Shown here: positions 1 through 6,988 of the stretch, piece by piece | Layout: each line of letters opens with the position of its first letter | Position numbering within the stretch: the first letter of the stretch is position 1 | Origin: CAYLNH01 sp964384625 | GTDB lineage: Bacteria; Verrucomicrobiota; Lentisphaeria; JABSQK01 | Direction of reading: 5' to 3' | Assembly: GCA_964384625.1 (NCBI GenBank) | Contig: CAYLNH010000106.1 | Span: forward strand, 1 to 21,730 | DNA: 21,730 nucleotides | Program-made: the position numbers and the translations under genes | The notes under the pieces: generated by a model | The model's database searches: none | What the model saw: the letters and a program-made list of their open reading frames with translations, nothing else | Told to the model about the DNA's origin: nothing

Positions 1-1
1 T

Positions 2-78
2 GCGCCCATAGCTCAATTGGATAGAGCGTCTGGCTACGGACCAGAAGGTTAGGGGTTCGACTCCCTTTGGGCGTGCCA
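2..78 (+). tRNA. tRNA-Arg (anticodon ACG)
   Basis: The sequence folds as a full cloverleaf. The 7-bp acceptor stem (2-8 with 68-74) has one G-U pair, the D arm has stem GCTC/GAGC, the anticodon stem is TCTGG/CCAGA around loop CTACGGA, and the T arm is AGGGG/CCCTT with loop TTCGACT. The anticodon ACG would be read as ICG and decode CGN arginine codons. The 3' CCA is encoded at 76-78. It lies 11 bases before tRNA-Phe on the same strand, so the two are probably one transcript. Confidence 0.96.
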
Positions 79-89
79 ACCACTTCGGT

Positions 90-162
90 GGCGCGGTAGC
101 TCAGTTGGTAGAGCAGGGGACTGAAAATCCCTGTGTCGGCGGTTCAATTCCGCCCTGCGCCA
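90..162 (+). tRNA. tRNA-Phe (anticodon GAA)
   Basis: This is a full cloverleaf: acceptor stem 90-96 with 155-161, D arm GCTC/GAGC, anticodon loop CTGAAAA (anticodon GAA, phenylalanine), T arm GGCGG/CCGCC with loop TTCAATT, and discriminator A at 162. The next bases are CCT, so the CCA end is not encoded here, unlike the adjacent tRNA-Arg, and must be added by CCA transferase. Confidence 0.96.
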
Positions 163-187
163 CCTTTTCCATTTTAAACCTGGGAGG

Positions 188-275
188 GGTCTCAAGCAAG
201 GGCGCAACAACGGGAAGGGAAGAGGACGGGTCTCACGCAAAGGCGCAAAGCGGGGAAGCAGGGAAGGGAAGAGGA
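188..275 (+). repeat. GA-rich degenerate tandem repeat, two copies
   Basis: Two imperfect copies (188-226 and 229-275) each begin GGTCTCA, continue with a GCAA-rich core and end GGGAAGGGAAGAGGA. The second copy carries a small internal expansion. No reading frame with protein-like composition runs through them. Together with the following palindrome they fill the gap between the tRNAs and the end of the ankyrin gene; the rest of 343-481 holds one dispersed motif (437-455) and nothing else I recognise. Confidence 0.6.
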
Positions 276-276
276 A

Positions 277-342
277 GTCAGTACGAATTGGCCACGCCCC
301 AGAGGGCGTTCGCGCCTGTGCGCGAAGCAAATTCGAACTGAC
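277..342. repeat. Three-way-junction palindromic element
   Basis: An outer stem pairs GTCAGT (277-282) with ACTGAC (337-342) and CGAATT (284-289) with AATTCG (330-335), with one A/A mismatch between them. Inside sit two perfect hairpins: ACGCCC/GGGCGT (294-299 with 304-309, loop CAGA) and TCGCGC/GCGCGA (310-315 with 320-325, loop CTGT). The whole is a compact Y-shaped fold. It could be a REP/MITE-like genomic repeat or a structured RNA. No flanking T-run supports a terminator. Confidence 0.6.
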
Positions 343-481
343 GGCAAAACTGAAACACTCCCCGGCACAGCCAGGGGGATCTTTTCGCGGAAGATGCAGC
401 TGGCGGCCCGGGAACAAGGACTGCCATCTTCCCACGGGCCTACGGCAGACCCCTGCATAGGAGGGGCCACCTTGCCAACTA

Positions 482-1621
482 TCATAATCGATTTCTCGCG
501 CCATCACCATAGGACTTGTGCTCTTCTTGTTCCTCAGCGTCGAGTTCGCTCCAGGTTTTGCCTCCATGCCTTCGAAGCAACTCCTCAACGGCACCCGCAG
601 CACAGTCGAGCGGGGTCAGGTCGGTCTTGTCTATTGCGTTGGCATCAGCCTTGCCCGCAAGCAGCAACAGCACGAGCTCTTTTCTGCCGGCCCAAGCCGC
701 CAAGTGCAGGGGGGTCCTGCCATACTTGTCAGTTGTTCTGGCATCAATCTTCGCTCCCCCGTCGATCAATACCTTGGCGCACACTCTGTCATTGGTCGAG
801 ACAGCCAAGTGGAGGAGCCTCCAGCCGTTCCTGCAGCGGACGTCAACATCCGCCCCCGCCCTGACAAGAGCACGAGCACAGTCGGCACTGCGGTTGCGGA
901 TCGCCAGATGCAGAGGAGTGATCCCGTCCTTGTCCTCTGCGTTGACGTTGGCTCCAGCCGAGATCAACTGTCGCACAGATTCAGGTTCATCGGCCGCGGT
1001 TGCCGGATGCAAGGCAGTTGCGTTGGCGTAATTCCCGGCGTTGACGTCAGCGCCTTCCCGGATGAGAAGGCGGACGCACTCGGCGTCTCCAGCCGCTTCA
1101 TGCAATGCTGTCTCGTCGGCGTGATTCCGAGCATTCACTCTTGCGCCCGCCTGAATCAGCAACCGGATGCAGCCCGCATGCTCACATCTGGCTGCATAGT
1201 GCAGGGGCGTCATCATCCCAAATGCGTTGGAGTTGACGTCGGCATCGGCCGCGAGCAGTGCGGATACACACTCGGTCGCGCCTTCCCCCGCAGCATAGTG
1301 CAGAGGCGTGTGTCCCTCCCCGTCTTTGGCATGGACGTTGGCCCCGCCGCGGATCAGAGCCAGCACGCATTGTTCATTACCCCCCTTGGCTGCGTGATGG
1401 AGGGGCGTCTTGCGATGTTCGTCCACTGCATTGACATCCGCGCCGGCCGCGATTGCCCAGCACACGCCTTCAAGATCATCGACCTGCACCATTTCCGGCA
1501 ACAGCTGATTTGCGGCCCTCTCGTTTGTCCAGCGCCGCAGAAACCACCCGCCGACCGTTGCCGCCACCACGATACCCACCGCGATCGCAAACCGCACACG
1601 TCTGTTCTGCATCGCTTTCAT
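482..1621 (-). CDS. Membrane-anchored ankyrin-repeat protein
   Basis: The 379-residue protein starts at the ATG whose first base is 1621. A TTG ten codons upstream is in frame but less likely; neither start has a strong ribosome binding site. Residues about 10-28 form one hydrophobic helix after a basic N-terminus (signal anchor). From residue about 46 to 355 there are about nine ankyrin repeats of about 33 residues with recurrent TPLHxAA and GADVNA signatures; one near 167-196 is a few residues short. Ankyrin repeats mediate protein-protein contacts, and the partner is unknown. The C-terminal tail (EEQEEHKSYGD) is acidic and charged. Expected topology puts the repeats outside the cytoplasm or in the periplasm. 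It is transcribed toward the tRNA pair. Long reading frames on the opposite strand here are shadows of the repeated codons. Confidence 0.9.
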   Translation of the reverse strand: MKAMQNRRVRFAIAVGIVVAATVGGWFLRRWTNERAANQLLPEMVQVDDLEGVCWAIAAGADVNAVDEHRKTPLHHAAKGGNEQCVLALIRGGANVHAKDGEGHTPLHYAAGEGATECVSALLAADADVNSNAFGMMTPLHYAARCEHAGCIRLLIQAGARVNARNHADETALHEAAGDAECVRLLIREGADVNAGNYANATALHPATAADEPESVRQLISAGANVNAEDKDGITPLHLAIRNRSADCARALVRAGADVDVRCRNGWRLLHLAVSTNDRVCAKVLIDGGAKIDARTTDKYGRTPLHLAAWAGRKELVLLLLAGKADANAIDKTDLTPLDCAAGAVEELLRRHGGKTWSELDAEEQEEHKSYGDGARNRL

Positions 1622-1663
1622 GGTGCTCAATATACCCGAGATTGCCGGCAATCGGAAACGTGA

Positions 1664-1732
1664 TCGACCTCTACTGCCGAAGGCATCAACATCGAAGACG
1701 AAGAGGCCAAGCCGGAAAAGGAAACCGAATGA
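1664..1732 (+). pseudogene. Possible decapitated 3' end of a gene
   Basis: This short open stretch follows the TGA at 1661-1663. It reads as a very acidic, lysine/glutamate-rich tail (INIEDEEAKPEKETE, then stop) and its TGA overlaps the ATG of the next gene as ATGA. It has no start codon or domain of its own. The composition and the 4-base overlap resemble the last codons of a coupled upstream gene whose front part has been lost next to the ankyrin gene. It is too short to be certain; a chance frame is possible. Confidence 0.35.
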
Positions 1733-1947
1733 AGGAGATCTTCGAAGCAGCCAAGAAGCACGGCTTCCTTGCGGTCGTCGCGGCGTTCTTCGTCGTGACC
1801 CGGTTTTACATGCAGCGCGGGAACCAGCGTGCCCTATGCGAGATGCAGGAGCAGCTCATGTCCATCATCCAGGCCAACACCGAAGCCATGACCAAGACAG
1901 CAGACGCTCTGGAGGATCTCCGCGACGAGCTGCACCGCAAGCCGTAA
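1729..1947 (+). CDS. Small membrane protein with coiled-coil tail
   Basis: The 72-residue protein starts at ATG 1729, preceded by an AAAAGGAA ribosome binding site about 6 bases upstream. Residues about 12-27 are hydrophobic (GFLAVVAAFFVVTRFY), giving one membrane helix. Residues about 35-70 form a heptad-like amphipathic helix. This layout is seen in small phage holin-associated proteins and in many small bacterial membrane proteins, but I cannot assign a family. The start overlaps the stop of an acidic upstream stretch (ATGA), implying translational coupling to a gene that is now incomplete. Its stop lies 4 bases before the end of the convergent gene at 1952. Confidence 0.7.
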   Translation: MKEIFEAAKKHGFLAVVAAFFVVTRFYMQRGNQRALCEMQEQLMSIIQANTEAMTKTADALEDLRDELHRKP

Positions 1948-1951
1948 CGCC

Positions 1952-2104
1952 CTAAGTCTCCGGTTCATCCGGAGGATGTTCTTGTTCGGTGTTTCTATCT
2001 GGGTAATACTTGCCGATCGGCTCCGGCGCAAACCAACGCCTGAAAAATGGCATTGCCTTCCAGCGGCGCCACTCGCTCTTCTCGCGCAGATATTGGTCCG
2101 ACAT
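1952..2104 (-). CDS. Small charged hypothetical protein
   Basis: The 50-residue frame starts at ATG 2104. It begins MSDQYLREKSEW, has an aromatic/basic middle (FFRRWFAPEP) and ends in an acidic, proline-rich tail. No domain is recognised. The residue mix is protein-like rather than shadow-like, but a convincing ribosome binding site is missing, and the frame stays open upstream, so the true start could be farther up (for example a GTG a few codons earlier). It lies downstream of the S1-domain gene on the same strand and ends against the convergent small membrane protein gene. Confidence 0.45.
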   Translation of the reverse strand: MSDQYLREKSEWRRWKAMPFFRRWFAPEPIGKYYPDRNTEQEHPPDEPET

Positions 2105-2168
2105 CGGACTAACCACACGCTCTCCCTTATCGTCGTCCAGTGACTTTATCCAGCACTCCGCCTGGGGA

Positions 2169-2249
2169 CCGGATTGGAACGCGGGACAGAGCCGCGCTGC
2201 GTGGGGAGCCGGATTGGAACGCGGGACAGAGGCCCGCACTGCGTGGGGG
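2169..2249. repeat. Two tandem 40/41-bp repeats
   Basis: Two near-identical units (2169-2208 and 2209-2249) share CCGGATTGGAACGCGGGACA at their start and GCGTGGGG near their end. Each contains a GC-rich inverted repeat; in the second unit GCGGG pairs with CCCGC around ACAGAGG. They lie just beyond the 3' end of the S1-domain gene. They may act as an mRNA 3' structure, but no T-tract marks a classical terminator. Confidence 0.75.
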
Positions 2250-2258
2250 CTGCAGCTG

Positions 2259-3695
2259 CTAGAGCTTGACGTTGTCGAACAGGCCGCCGATGGAGCCGAA
2301 GCCTTCGCCCTTGTCCTTCTCGTCCTGCATGAGCTGGCGGATATCCTCTGCTGCTTCGCCGGGGGCGCCGGGGAGCGAGAGGGAGATCTTGCCGTCGCTC
2401 TGGCCTTTGACGACAACCTGAACCTGTTTGCCGACGGGATAGTCGCTGACCATGGAATTGCGGTTGCCGCCGTTGGCTTCGATCTCGCTGACGTGCAGCA
2501 GACCCTTCTGATCGCCGGGCAGCTGGACGAAGACGCCGAACTGCTTCACACCGTCGACCGTGCCGGTAACGGTCGCGCCGATGATCAGGGCTTTGTCGCC
2601 GCCGCCGATTTTGCGTTCGGACTGGCTGTTCTGTGCGTTCAGCGAGATGCGTCGTTTGTCGGGGTCGACGGAGTCGACGAAGACCTCGATCTCCTGGCCT
2701 TCCTGGAGGACCTCCCTGGGGTGGCCGACGCGCCGGCCGGCGCCGAGTTTGGAGATATGCAGCAGACCTTCCAGGCCGGGCTCCAGTTGCACGAAGGCGC
2801 CGAAATCCATCAACCGCGTGACTTTGCCGGTGTAGGGTGTGCCGCTCATCAGTTTATCCTCAACGCCGTCCCACGGGTCACTTCCGGCCTGCTTGAGACT
2901 CAGGGTGATGCGATTGTTGTCCCAGTCGAGTTTTATAACTTTTACGGTGACCTGTTCGCCTTCGCTGACCACTTCACCGGCGTCTTTGATGCGTTCCCAG
3001 GCGAGCTCGCCCATCGGGATCAGACCGTCGGTGCCGCCGAGATCGACAAAGGCGCCGAAGTCCATCAGCTTGGTGACGGTGCCGGTGATGTTGTCGTTCT
3101 CGTGCAGGCTCTGCTTCAGCTGTTCGACTTTCTCTTTGGCCTGGCTTTCAAGATGCATCCGGCGCGAGACGACCAGGTTGCCCTGGGAATATTCGAGGAC
3201 CATGAACGTGAGGGTCTGGCCGTTGTAGACTGTCAGGTCTTCCACGTGCCGGCGATCGATATGGGACGCCGGACAGAAACCGCGAATGCCGCCGACGCTG
3301 ACTTCAAGCCCGGCGTTGTTGGTGCCGGTCACCTTGCCTTCCACAGGGATCTGGGCTTCGTACGCCTGCTGCAGTTCGGCGTCGTCCACCTCATGGCTTT
3401 TCATCTTCGTCGCCAGCACAATCTCGCCGTTCTCCATGCCGACGAAATACGCCTCGACGGTGTCGCCTTCGGCAATCGTCAACTTGCCGTCCTCTTCAAA
3501 GGCGGAGCGCTCCAGAATGCCTTCGCTTTTCGCACCGATATCGACAAGGATACTGGAGCTGGTAATGGACACAACGATGCCGCTGACCTTCTCGCCGGGA
3601 TCGAAGCCTTTCTTCAGGTCGTCGGGATCGCCAGCCAGCATGCGGGCAAAGTCATCAGTGTCATCAAATTCGAGGCCGCCGGTTTTTTCACTCAT
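2259..3695 (-). CDS. Multi-domain S1 RNA-binding protein (ribosomal protein S1-like)
   Basis: The 478-residue protein has five S1 (OB-fold) domains at about 33-100, 114-179, 200-270, 284-355 and 371-442. The third and fourth carry the clearest signatures (GTVTKLMDFGAFVDL and GKVTRLMDFGAFVQL). The N-terminus is acidic (LEFDDTDDFARML) and the C-terminus is a charged tail ending in a glycine-rich segment. Proteins of this kind bind mRNA and take part in translation initiation or RNA turnover. E. coli S1 is longer (557 residues, six domains), so this may be the main bS1 of the organism or a shorter paralogue. The start ATG at 3695 lacks a Shine-Dalgarno sequence; upstream is a heptamer repeat. 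It follows hisC by 78 bases on the same strand and may share its transcript. Confidence 0.93.
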   Translation of the reverse strand: MSEKTGGLEFDDTDDFARMLAGDPDDLKKGFDPGEKVSGIVVSITSSSILVDIGAKSEGILERSAFEEDGKLTIAEGDTVEAYFVGMENGEIVLATKMKSHEVDDAELQQAYEAQIPVEGKVTGTNNAGLEVSVGGIRGFCPASHIDRRHVEDLTVYNGQTLTFMVLEYSQGNLVVSRRMHLESQAKEKVEQLKQSLHENDNITGTVTKLMDFGAFVDLGGTDGLIPMGELAWERIKDAGEVVSEGEQVTVKVIKLDWDNNRITLSLKQAGSDPWDGVEDKLMSGTPYTGKVTRLMDFGAFVQLEPGLEGLLHISKLGAGRRVGHPREVLQEGQEIEVFVDSVDPDKRRISLNAQNSQSERKIGGGDKALIIGATVTGTVDGVKQFGVFVQLPGDQKGLLHVSEIEANGGNRNSMVSDYPVGKQVQVVVKGQSDGKISLSLPGAPGEAAEDIRQLMQDEKDKGEGFGSIGGLFDNVKL

Positions 3696-3704
3696 ATGGC
3701 AATT

Positions 3705-3732
3705 GCAGATTTTGGATTTTAGATTTCAGATT
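3705..3732. repeat. Heptamer repeat upstream of the S1-domain gene
   Basis: Four consecutive 7-base units, GCAGATT, TTGGATT, TTAGATT and TCAGATT, all end in GATT. They occupy much of the 78-base gap between hisC and the S1-domain gene, ending 9 bases from the start codon. This AT-rich stretch lies where a ribosome binding site would be expected for the minus-strand gene. Confidence 0.7.
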
Positions 3733-3773
3733 GGAAACGGATTAGGAGGGAAGGGAATCGATTCGGTTGGCGA

Positions 3774-4835
3774 TCAGGTTTGTTTCAGGATTTCATCAGT
3801 AACCCGGAGGAGCTCCTGCATTTCGTCGTCCGTGCCGATGGTGATGCGGACATAGTCGGAGGTACGCGGGGAGCTGCCGAAGTAGCGCACCAGCACACCG
3901 TTCTCTTTCAATTGGTCGAAGTAGTCTTTCGCCGGCATCGGCGGCTTGGCGAACAGAAAATTCGCCTGCGACGGAACGACGTCGAAGCCGCGATCGGTCA
4001 ATGCTGCAGCCAGTTGCCGGCGTGTGGTACGAATGCTCGCGACGGTCTGCTGCAGGTGGTCCTGATCGCGCAACGCCGCGGCGCCGAGCGCCTGGCTGAC
4101 GCGGTTGATGTTGTAGGAGTCCTTCACCTTCATCATGCCGAAGATGACGTCTGGTTGCGCGACGGCAAAGCCGAGCCGCAGACCCGCCAGCGAATAGCTC
4201 TTCGACAGTGTGCGGGAAACAATCGCGTTTGGAAACTCGCGGGGCATGGCGATACAGGAATCGTCGGCGAAGTCGACGTAGGCTTCGTCAATCAAGACCG
4301 GGCCGTCGAACCCGCGGCAGATGTCTTTCATCTCTTCGATCGGATAGCAGTTGCCGGTTGGTGCGTTCGGTCGGGCGAGGAACAGGAGATCCGCGTCGGC
4401 GACTTGTTCAAGGAGGTCCTTGGGCAGACTGAAGTCCGCCTGCAGGTGGGCTTCAACAGTGGTTGCCCCCTGAATATCCGCCAGGACCGGGTAGAGCGAA
4501 TAGGTCGGGTGCACCGTGGCAATCGTGCCGCCGTCATCAACGAAACTGCGGATGGCGATGGTCAGGATATCGTCCGAGCCGTTGCCGGCGATGACCCAGT
4601 CGCGGTCGACGCCGGCGATGGCGGCGGCGGCATCGCGGAAGTCGTCGGCGACGGGGTCGGGATAGCGGGCGAAGTCCGCGGGCTGCAGGGCGGCCATGGC
4701 TGCGGCAACTTCCGGCGACGGCGGGTACGGGTTCTCATTGGTATTGAGTTTGACGTAGCGTCTGTCCTTCGGCTGTTCACCGGGGACATAACCGGCCATC
4801 GCATCAACTGCTGGTCTAAACATCGAGTTGGTCAT
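3774..4835 (-). CDS. hisC: Histidinol-phosphate aminotransferase
   Basis: The 353-residue protein is a fold-type I PLP aminotransferase of the HisC branch, which interconverts imidazole-acetol phosphate and histidinol phosphate using glutamate in histidine synthesis. Visible landmarks are the N-terminal KLNTNENPYPPSP, the AGNGSDDIL segment (cofactor phosphate contact), NAPTG with N157, DEAYVDF with D183 and Y186, the Schiff-base lysine K212 in SRTLSKSYSLAGLRLGF, and the C-terminal VRYF and VRITIGT segments. Length is normal for the family. No other his gene is nearby; it sits between argS and an S1-domain gene. Close relatives can act on aromatic amino acids, so substrate is inferred from the family. 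Start ATG 4835 has no clear ribosome binding site; ATG 4823 is an alternative. Confidence 0.93.
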   Translation of the reverse strand: MTNSMFRPAVDAMAGYVPGEQPKDRRYVKLNTNENPYPPSPEVAAAMAALQPADFARYPDPVADDFRDAAAAIAGVDRDWVIAGNGSDDILTIAIRSFVDDGGTIATVHPTYSLYPVLADIQGATTVEAHLQADFSLPKDLLEQVADADLLFLARPNAPTGNCYPIEEMKDICRGFDGPVLIDEAYVDFADDSCIAMPREFPNAIVSRTLSKSYSLAGLRLGFAVAQPDVIFGMMKVKDSYNINRVSQALGAAALRDQDHLQQTVASIRTTRRQLAAALTDRGFDVVPSQANFLFAKPPMPAKDYFDQLKENGVLVRYFGSSPRTSDYVRITIGTDDEMQELLRVTDEILKQT

Positions 4836-4845
4836 GGGGTGTCGC

Positions 4846-5004
4846 CCCGCACAAGCGGGTCCTTCCAGGAGGTGTCAGGCTATGGCAGACCTCTGTGGGG
4901 AAGCCAAACCTGGGCCTTCGACCCAGGCTGGTATGTTGCCGGCCCGTTGGGCCTTGGGCGAGAAGCCCGAACATCATTCCAATACTCCAGTACTCCATCA
5001 TTCC
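4846..5004. repeat. Hairpin cluster and octamer repeats between argS and hisC
   Basis: In order on the plus strand: CCCGC/GCGGG (4846-4850 with 4855-4859); a motif also seen near position 440 (4878-4895); CCTGGG/CCCAGG (4909-4914 with 4922-4927); GGCCC/GGGCC (4941-4945 with 4949-4953); GGGC/GCCC (4956-4959 with 4965-4968); then four 8-base units, ATCATTCC, AATACTCC, AGTACTCC, ATCATTCC (4973-5004). The units end 6 bases from the argS stop codon. It looks like a composite of extragenic repeats that may give structure to the mRNA between the two genes. Confidence 0.65.
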
Positions 5005-5010
5005 AGTCCG

Positions 5011-6795
5011 CTACATCCGCTCCAGCGGTTTGATGGTCAGCGCGGCGAGGCCGTCGACGAGGATGGTGCGGACGGTGCAGCTCAGCTGCAGCCGGGTCTT
5101 GCGCAGGACGGGGTTGGTATCGCCTTTGACAACGGGACAATCGTGGTAAAACGAGCTGAACGCCTTGGCCAGATCGAGCAGGTAATTGGCCAGGCAGCCG
5201 GTATCCAGTTCGGCTGCGGCCCGTCGGATGACGTCGCCGTACTGGGCACACTGTATGGCCAGGGCGCGTTCCTTCTCGTGCGTCAGCAAGGACCAGTCGG
5301 GCTGGTCGGCGATTTCCCGGTCTTCGGCTTTCCTGACGATGGACGCGATCCGGGCGCAGGCGTACTGCACGTAGGCACCGGTGTCGCCCTCAAACTTCAC
5401 CGCGGCTTCCGGATCGAACTTCATGGTCGTCTTCGGGTTGACCTTCAACAGCATGAACTTGACGGCGCCCATGCCGATGGTCTCCGCACGTTCGTCGAGA
5501 TCCTCCGGGGCGTCTTCGCCAACGCGTTCAAGGATCTCCTTCCCGGCGAGTTCGTGGAGTTCATCGAACAGTTGGTCGGCGTCGACCACGGTACCTTCGC
5601 GGGATTTCATTTTGCCGTGGGGCAGGTTGACCATGCCGTAGGCGAGGTGGTGCAGGTTGTCGGCCCAGTCGTAGCCGAGTTCCTTGAGAATGGCGAAGAG
5701 TACCTTGAAGTGATAGATCTGTTCGTCGCCGACGACCCAGATCATGGCCTGCGGTTCGTAGTCCCTGTACTTAAGGAGGGTAGTGCCGAGGTCCTGGGTG
5801 ATGTAGACGCTCGTGCCGTCGCTGCGGAGCACCACTTTCTTGTCGAGCTTATGTTTGGCCAGGTCGATCTCGGTGGCGCCGTCATCGCGCTTGTAGAAGA
5901 CCCCCTTGGCCAGGCCGTCTTCGACCAGGTCCTTGCCGAGTTTGTAGGTTTCGGATTCGCGGTAGACGCGGTCGAACTCGATGCCCATACGCTTGTAGGT
6001 CTGTCCGAAGCCCTCGAGGACCCAGCCGTTCATCGTCTTCCAGAGTTCACGGACTGCCGCGTCGCCGTTTTCCCAGGCGACCAGCATGTCTTGCGCGGCC
6101 TTGCCGATCTCGGTCTGCAGGAAGAGTTCTTCTTCGGATTTATCGGCCAGGTCGGGGTTCTGCGCTTTGAGTTCGGCAATCTGCTGCGCCAGTTCGCCGG
6201 CGTAGCGGACGTAGAAGTCGCCCACGAGGTGGTCGCCCTTTTTTCCGGTTGATGCCGGCGTGCAGCCCTCGCCGAAGCGTTGGTAGGCGATCATGGATTT
6301 ACAGATGTGGATGCCGCGGTCGTTGACCAGGTTGACCGGGACGACTTCGTGGCCGGCGCGCTTGAGGATGGCGACCAGTGCCATGCCCAGCGAGTTGTTG
6401 CGGACGTGCCCGAGATGCAGCGGCTTGTTGGTGTTCGGCGCGGAGTATTCGACCAGGTACTTGCGGCGTTCCGTCTCGGGCAGCTCAACCCCGGCCAGCA
6501 GCCGGTCGACATCCGCCACGGTGTCGCGGAACAACGCCGCATTGGCGAGGGTGACGTTAACAAAGGCTTTGACGATCTCAACGGCTTCGGTGTCGGCGTG
6601 GGCCTCGAGAAACGCGCCGGCTTCCTTGGCGAGTTCCATGGGATTGCCTTTGAGCGGCTTTGCGAGCCGGAAGCAGTTGAGCGTGATATCCCCGTTCATA
6701 TTGGTCGGGCAGATTTCCGGTTCGAGCTGCAGGTCAGCCGCTTGCCGGTCGTCCTGCCACTGCCGGCAGAGGTCGTTGACGCATCGTATGTTCAT
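5011..6795 (-). CDS. argS: Arginyl-tRNA synthetase
   Basis: The 594-residue protein is a class I aminoacyl-tRNA synthetase that charges tRNA-Arg in the cytoplasm. It has the N-terminal Add1-like domain, the HIGH signature as HLGH (residues 127-130, within NTNKPLHLGHVRNN), a KMSKS-equivalent loop KMKSREG (395-401) and a C-terminal DALR anticodon-binding domain ending LTIKPLERM. Length is close to the family norm (E. coli 577). The start at 6795 is chosen because AAAGGA lies about 4 bases upstream and the protein matches the family from this Met; the frame stays open farther upstream but that part is not synthetase-like. It heads a minus-strand run argS-hisC-S1. A candidate promoter and a 12-bp inverted repeat lie upstream. 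Confidence 0.97.
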   Translation of the reverse strand: MNIRCVNDLCRQWQDDRQAADLQLEPEICPTNMNGDITLNCFRLAKPLKGNPMELAKEAGAFLEAHADTEAVEIVKAFVNVTLANAALFRDTVADVDRLLAGVELPETERRKYLVEYSAPNTNKPLHLGHVRNNSLGMALVAILKRAGHEVVPVNLVNDRGIHICKSMIAYQRFGEGCTPASTGKKGDHLVGDFYVRYAGELAQQIAELKAQNPDLADKSEEELFLQTEIGKAAQDMLVAWENGDAAVRELWKTMNGWVLEGFGQTYKRMGIEFDRVYRESETYKLGKDLVEDGLAKGVFYKRDDGATEIDLAKHKLDKKVVLRSDGTSVYITQDLGTTLLKYRDYEPQAMIWVVGDEQIYHFKVLFAILKELGYDWADNLHHLAYGMVNLPHGKMKSREGTVVDADQLFDELHELAGKEILERVGEDAPEDLDERAETIGMGAVKFMLLKVNPKTTMKFDPEAAVKFEGDTGAYVQYACARIASIVRKAEDREIADQPDWSLLTHEKERALAIQCAQYGDVIRRAAAELDTGCLANYLLDLAKAFSSFYHDCPVVKGDTNPVLRKTRLQLSCTVRTILVDGLAALTIKPLERM

Positions 6796-6832
6796 CAGGT
6801 CCTTTCTGGGGTATGGCGGCGGGCAAATTCGT

Positions 6833-6860
6833 ACGATAGCCTGGACTGCCTGCATGGCAA
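6833..6860 (-). promoter_or_regulatory. Candidate argS promoter
   Basis: On the minus strand TTGCCA (6855-6860) and TATCGT (6833-6838) are separated by 16 bases and match sigma-70 consensus at 5/6 and 4/6 positions. The -10 lies 37 bases before the argS start codon. A 12-bp inverted repeat abuts the -35 on its upstream side. Confidence 0.45.
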
Positions 6861-6892
6861 GAGTTCGGCTTGCAGGATGTAAGCCGAACTCT
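6860..6892. promoter_or_regulatory. 12-bp perfect inverted repeat upstream of argS
   Basis: AGAGTTCGGCTT (6860-6871) is perfectly repeated in inverse as AAGCCGAACTCT (6881-6892) around a 9-base spacer. It touches the candidate argS -35 element, so it could be an operator. If transcription starts farther upstream it would be a leader hairpin. Neither side has a T-run, so it is not a simple terminator. Confidence 0.55.
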
Positions 6893-6988
6893 GCTGCCCT
6901 GGGCATTCTGCGTCGAGATCCCGTGCCTGTACGGTGCGGCGTTTCAGGATCGGTCACCCGCAGCAGACAGCGACCTCCAGTTTTTTCC

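Noticed and set aside
188..275. CRISPR array
   Set aside because: Only two degenerate direct copies with no spacer-like unique sequence and no cas genes.
518..1663. 381-codon plus-strand frame opposite the ankyrin gene
   Set aside because: Shadow caused by repeated codons in the ankyrin units; its residue pattern has no domain features.
2010..3722. 570-codon plus-strand open frame opposite the S1-domain gene
   Set aside because: It is the antisense shadow of a high-GC coding region; the opposite strand encodes clear S1 domains and this frame has no recognisable motif.
4828..6252. 474-codon plus-strand frame opposite hisC/argS
   Set aside because: Shadow of argS; the minus strand carries the HLGH and KMKSREG signatures.
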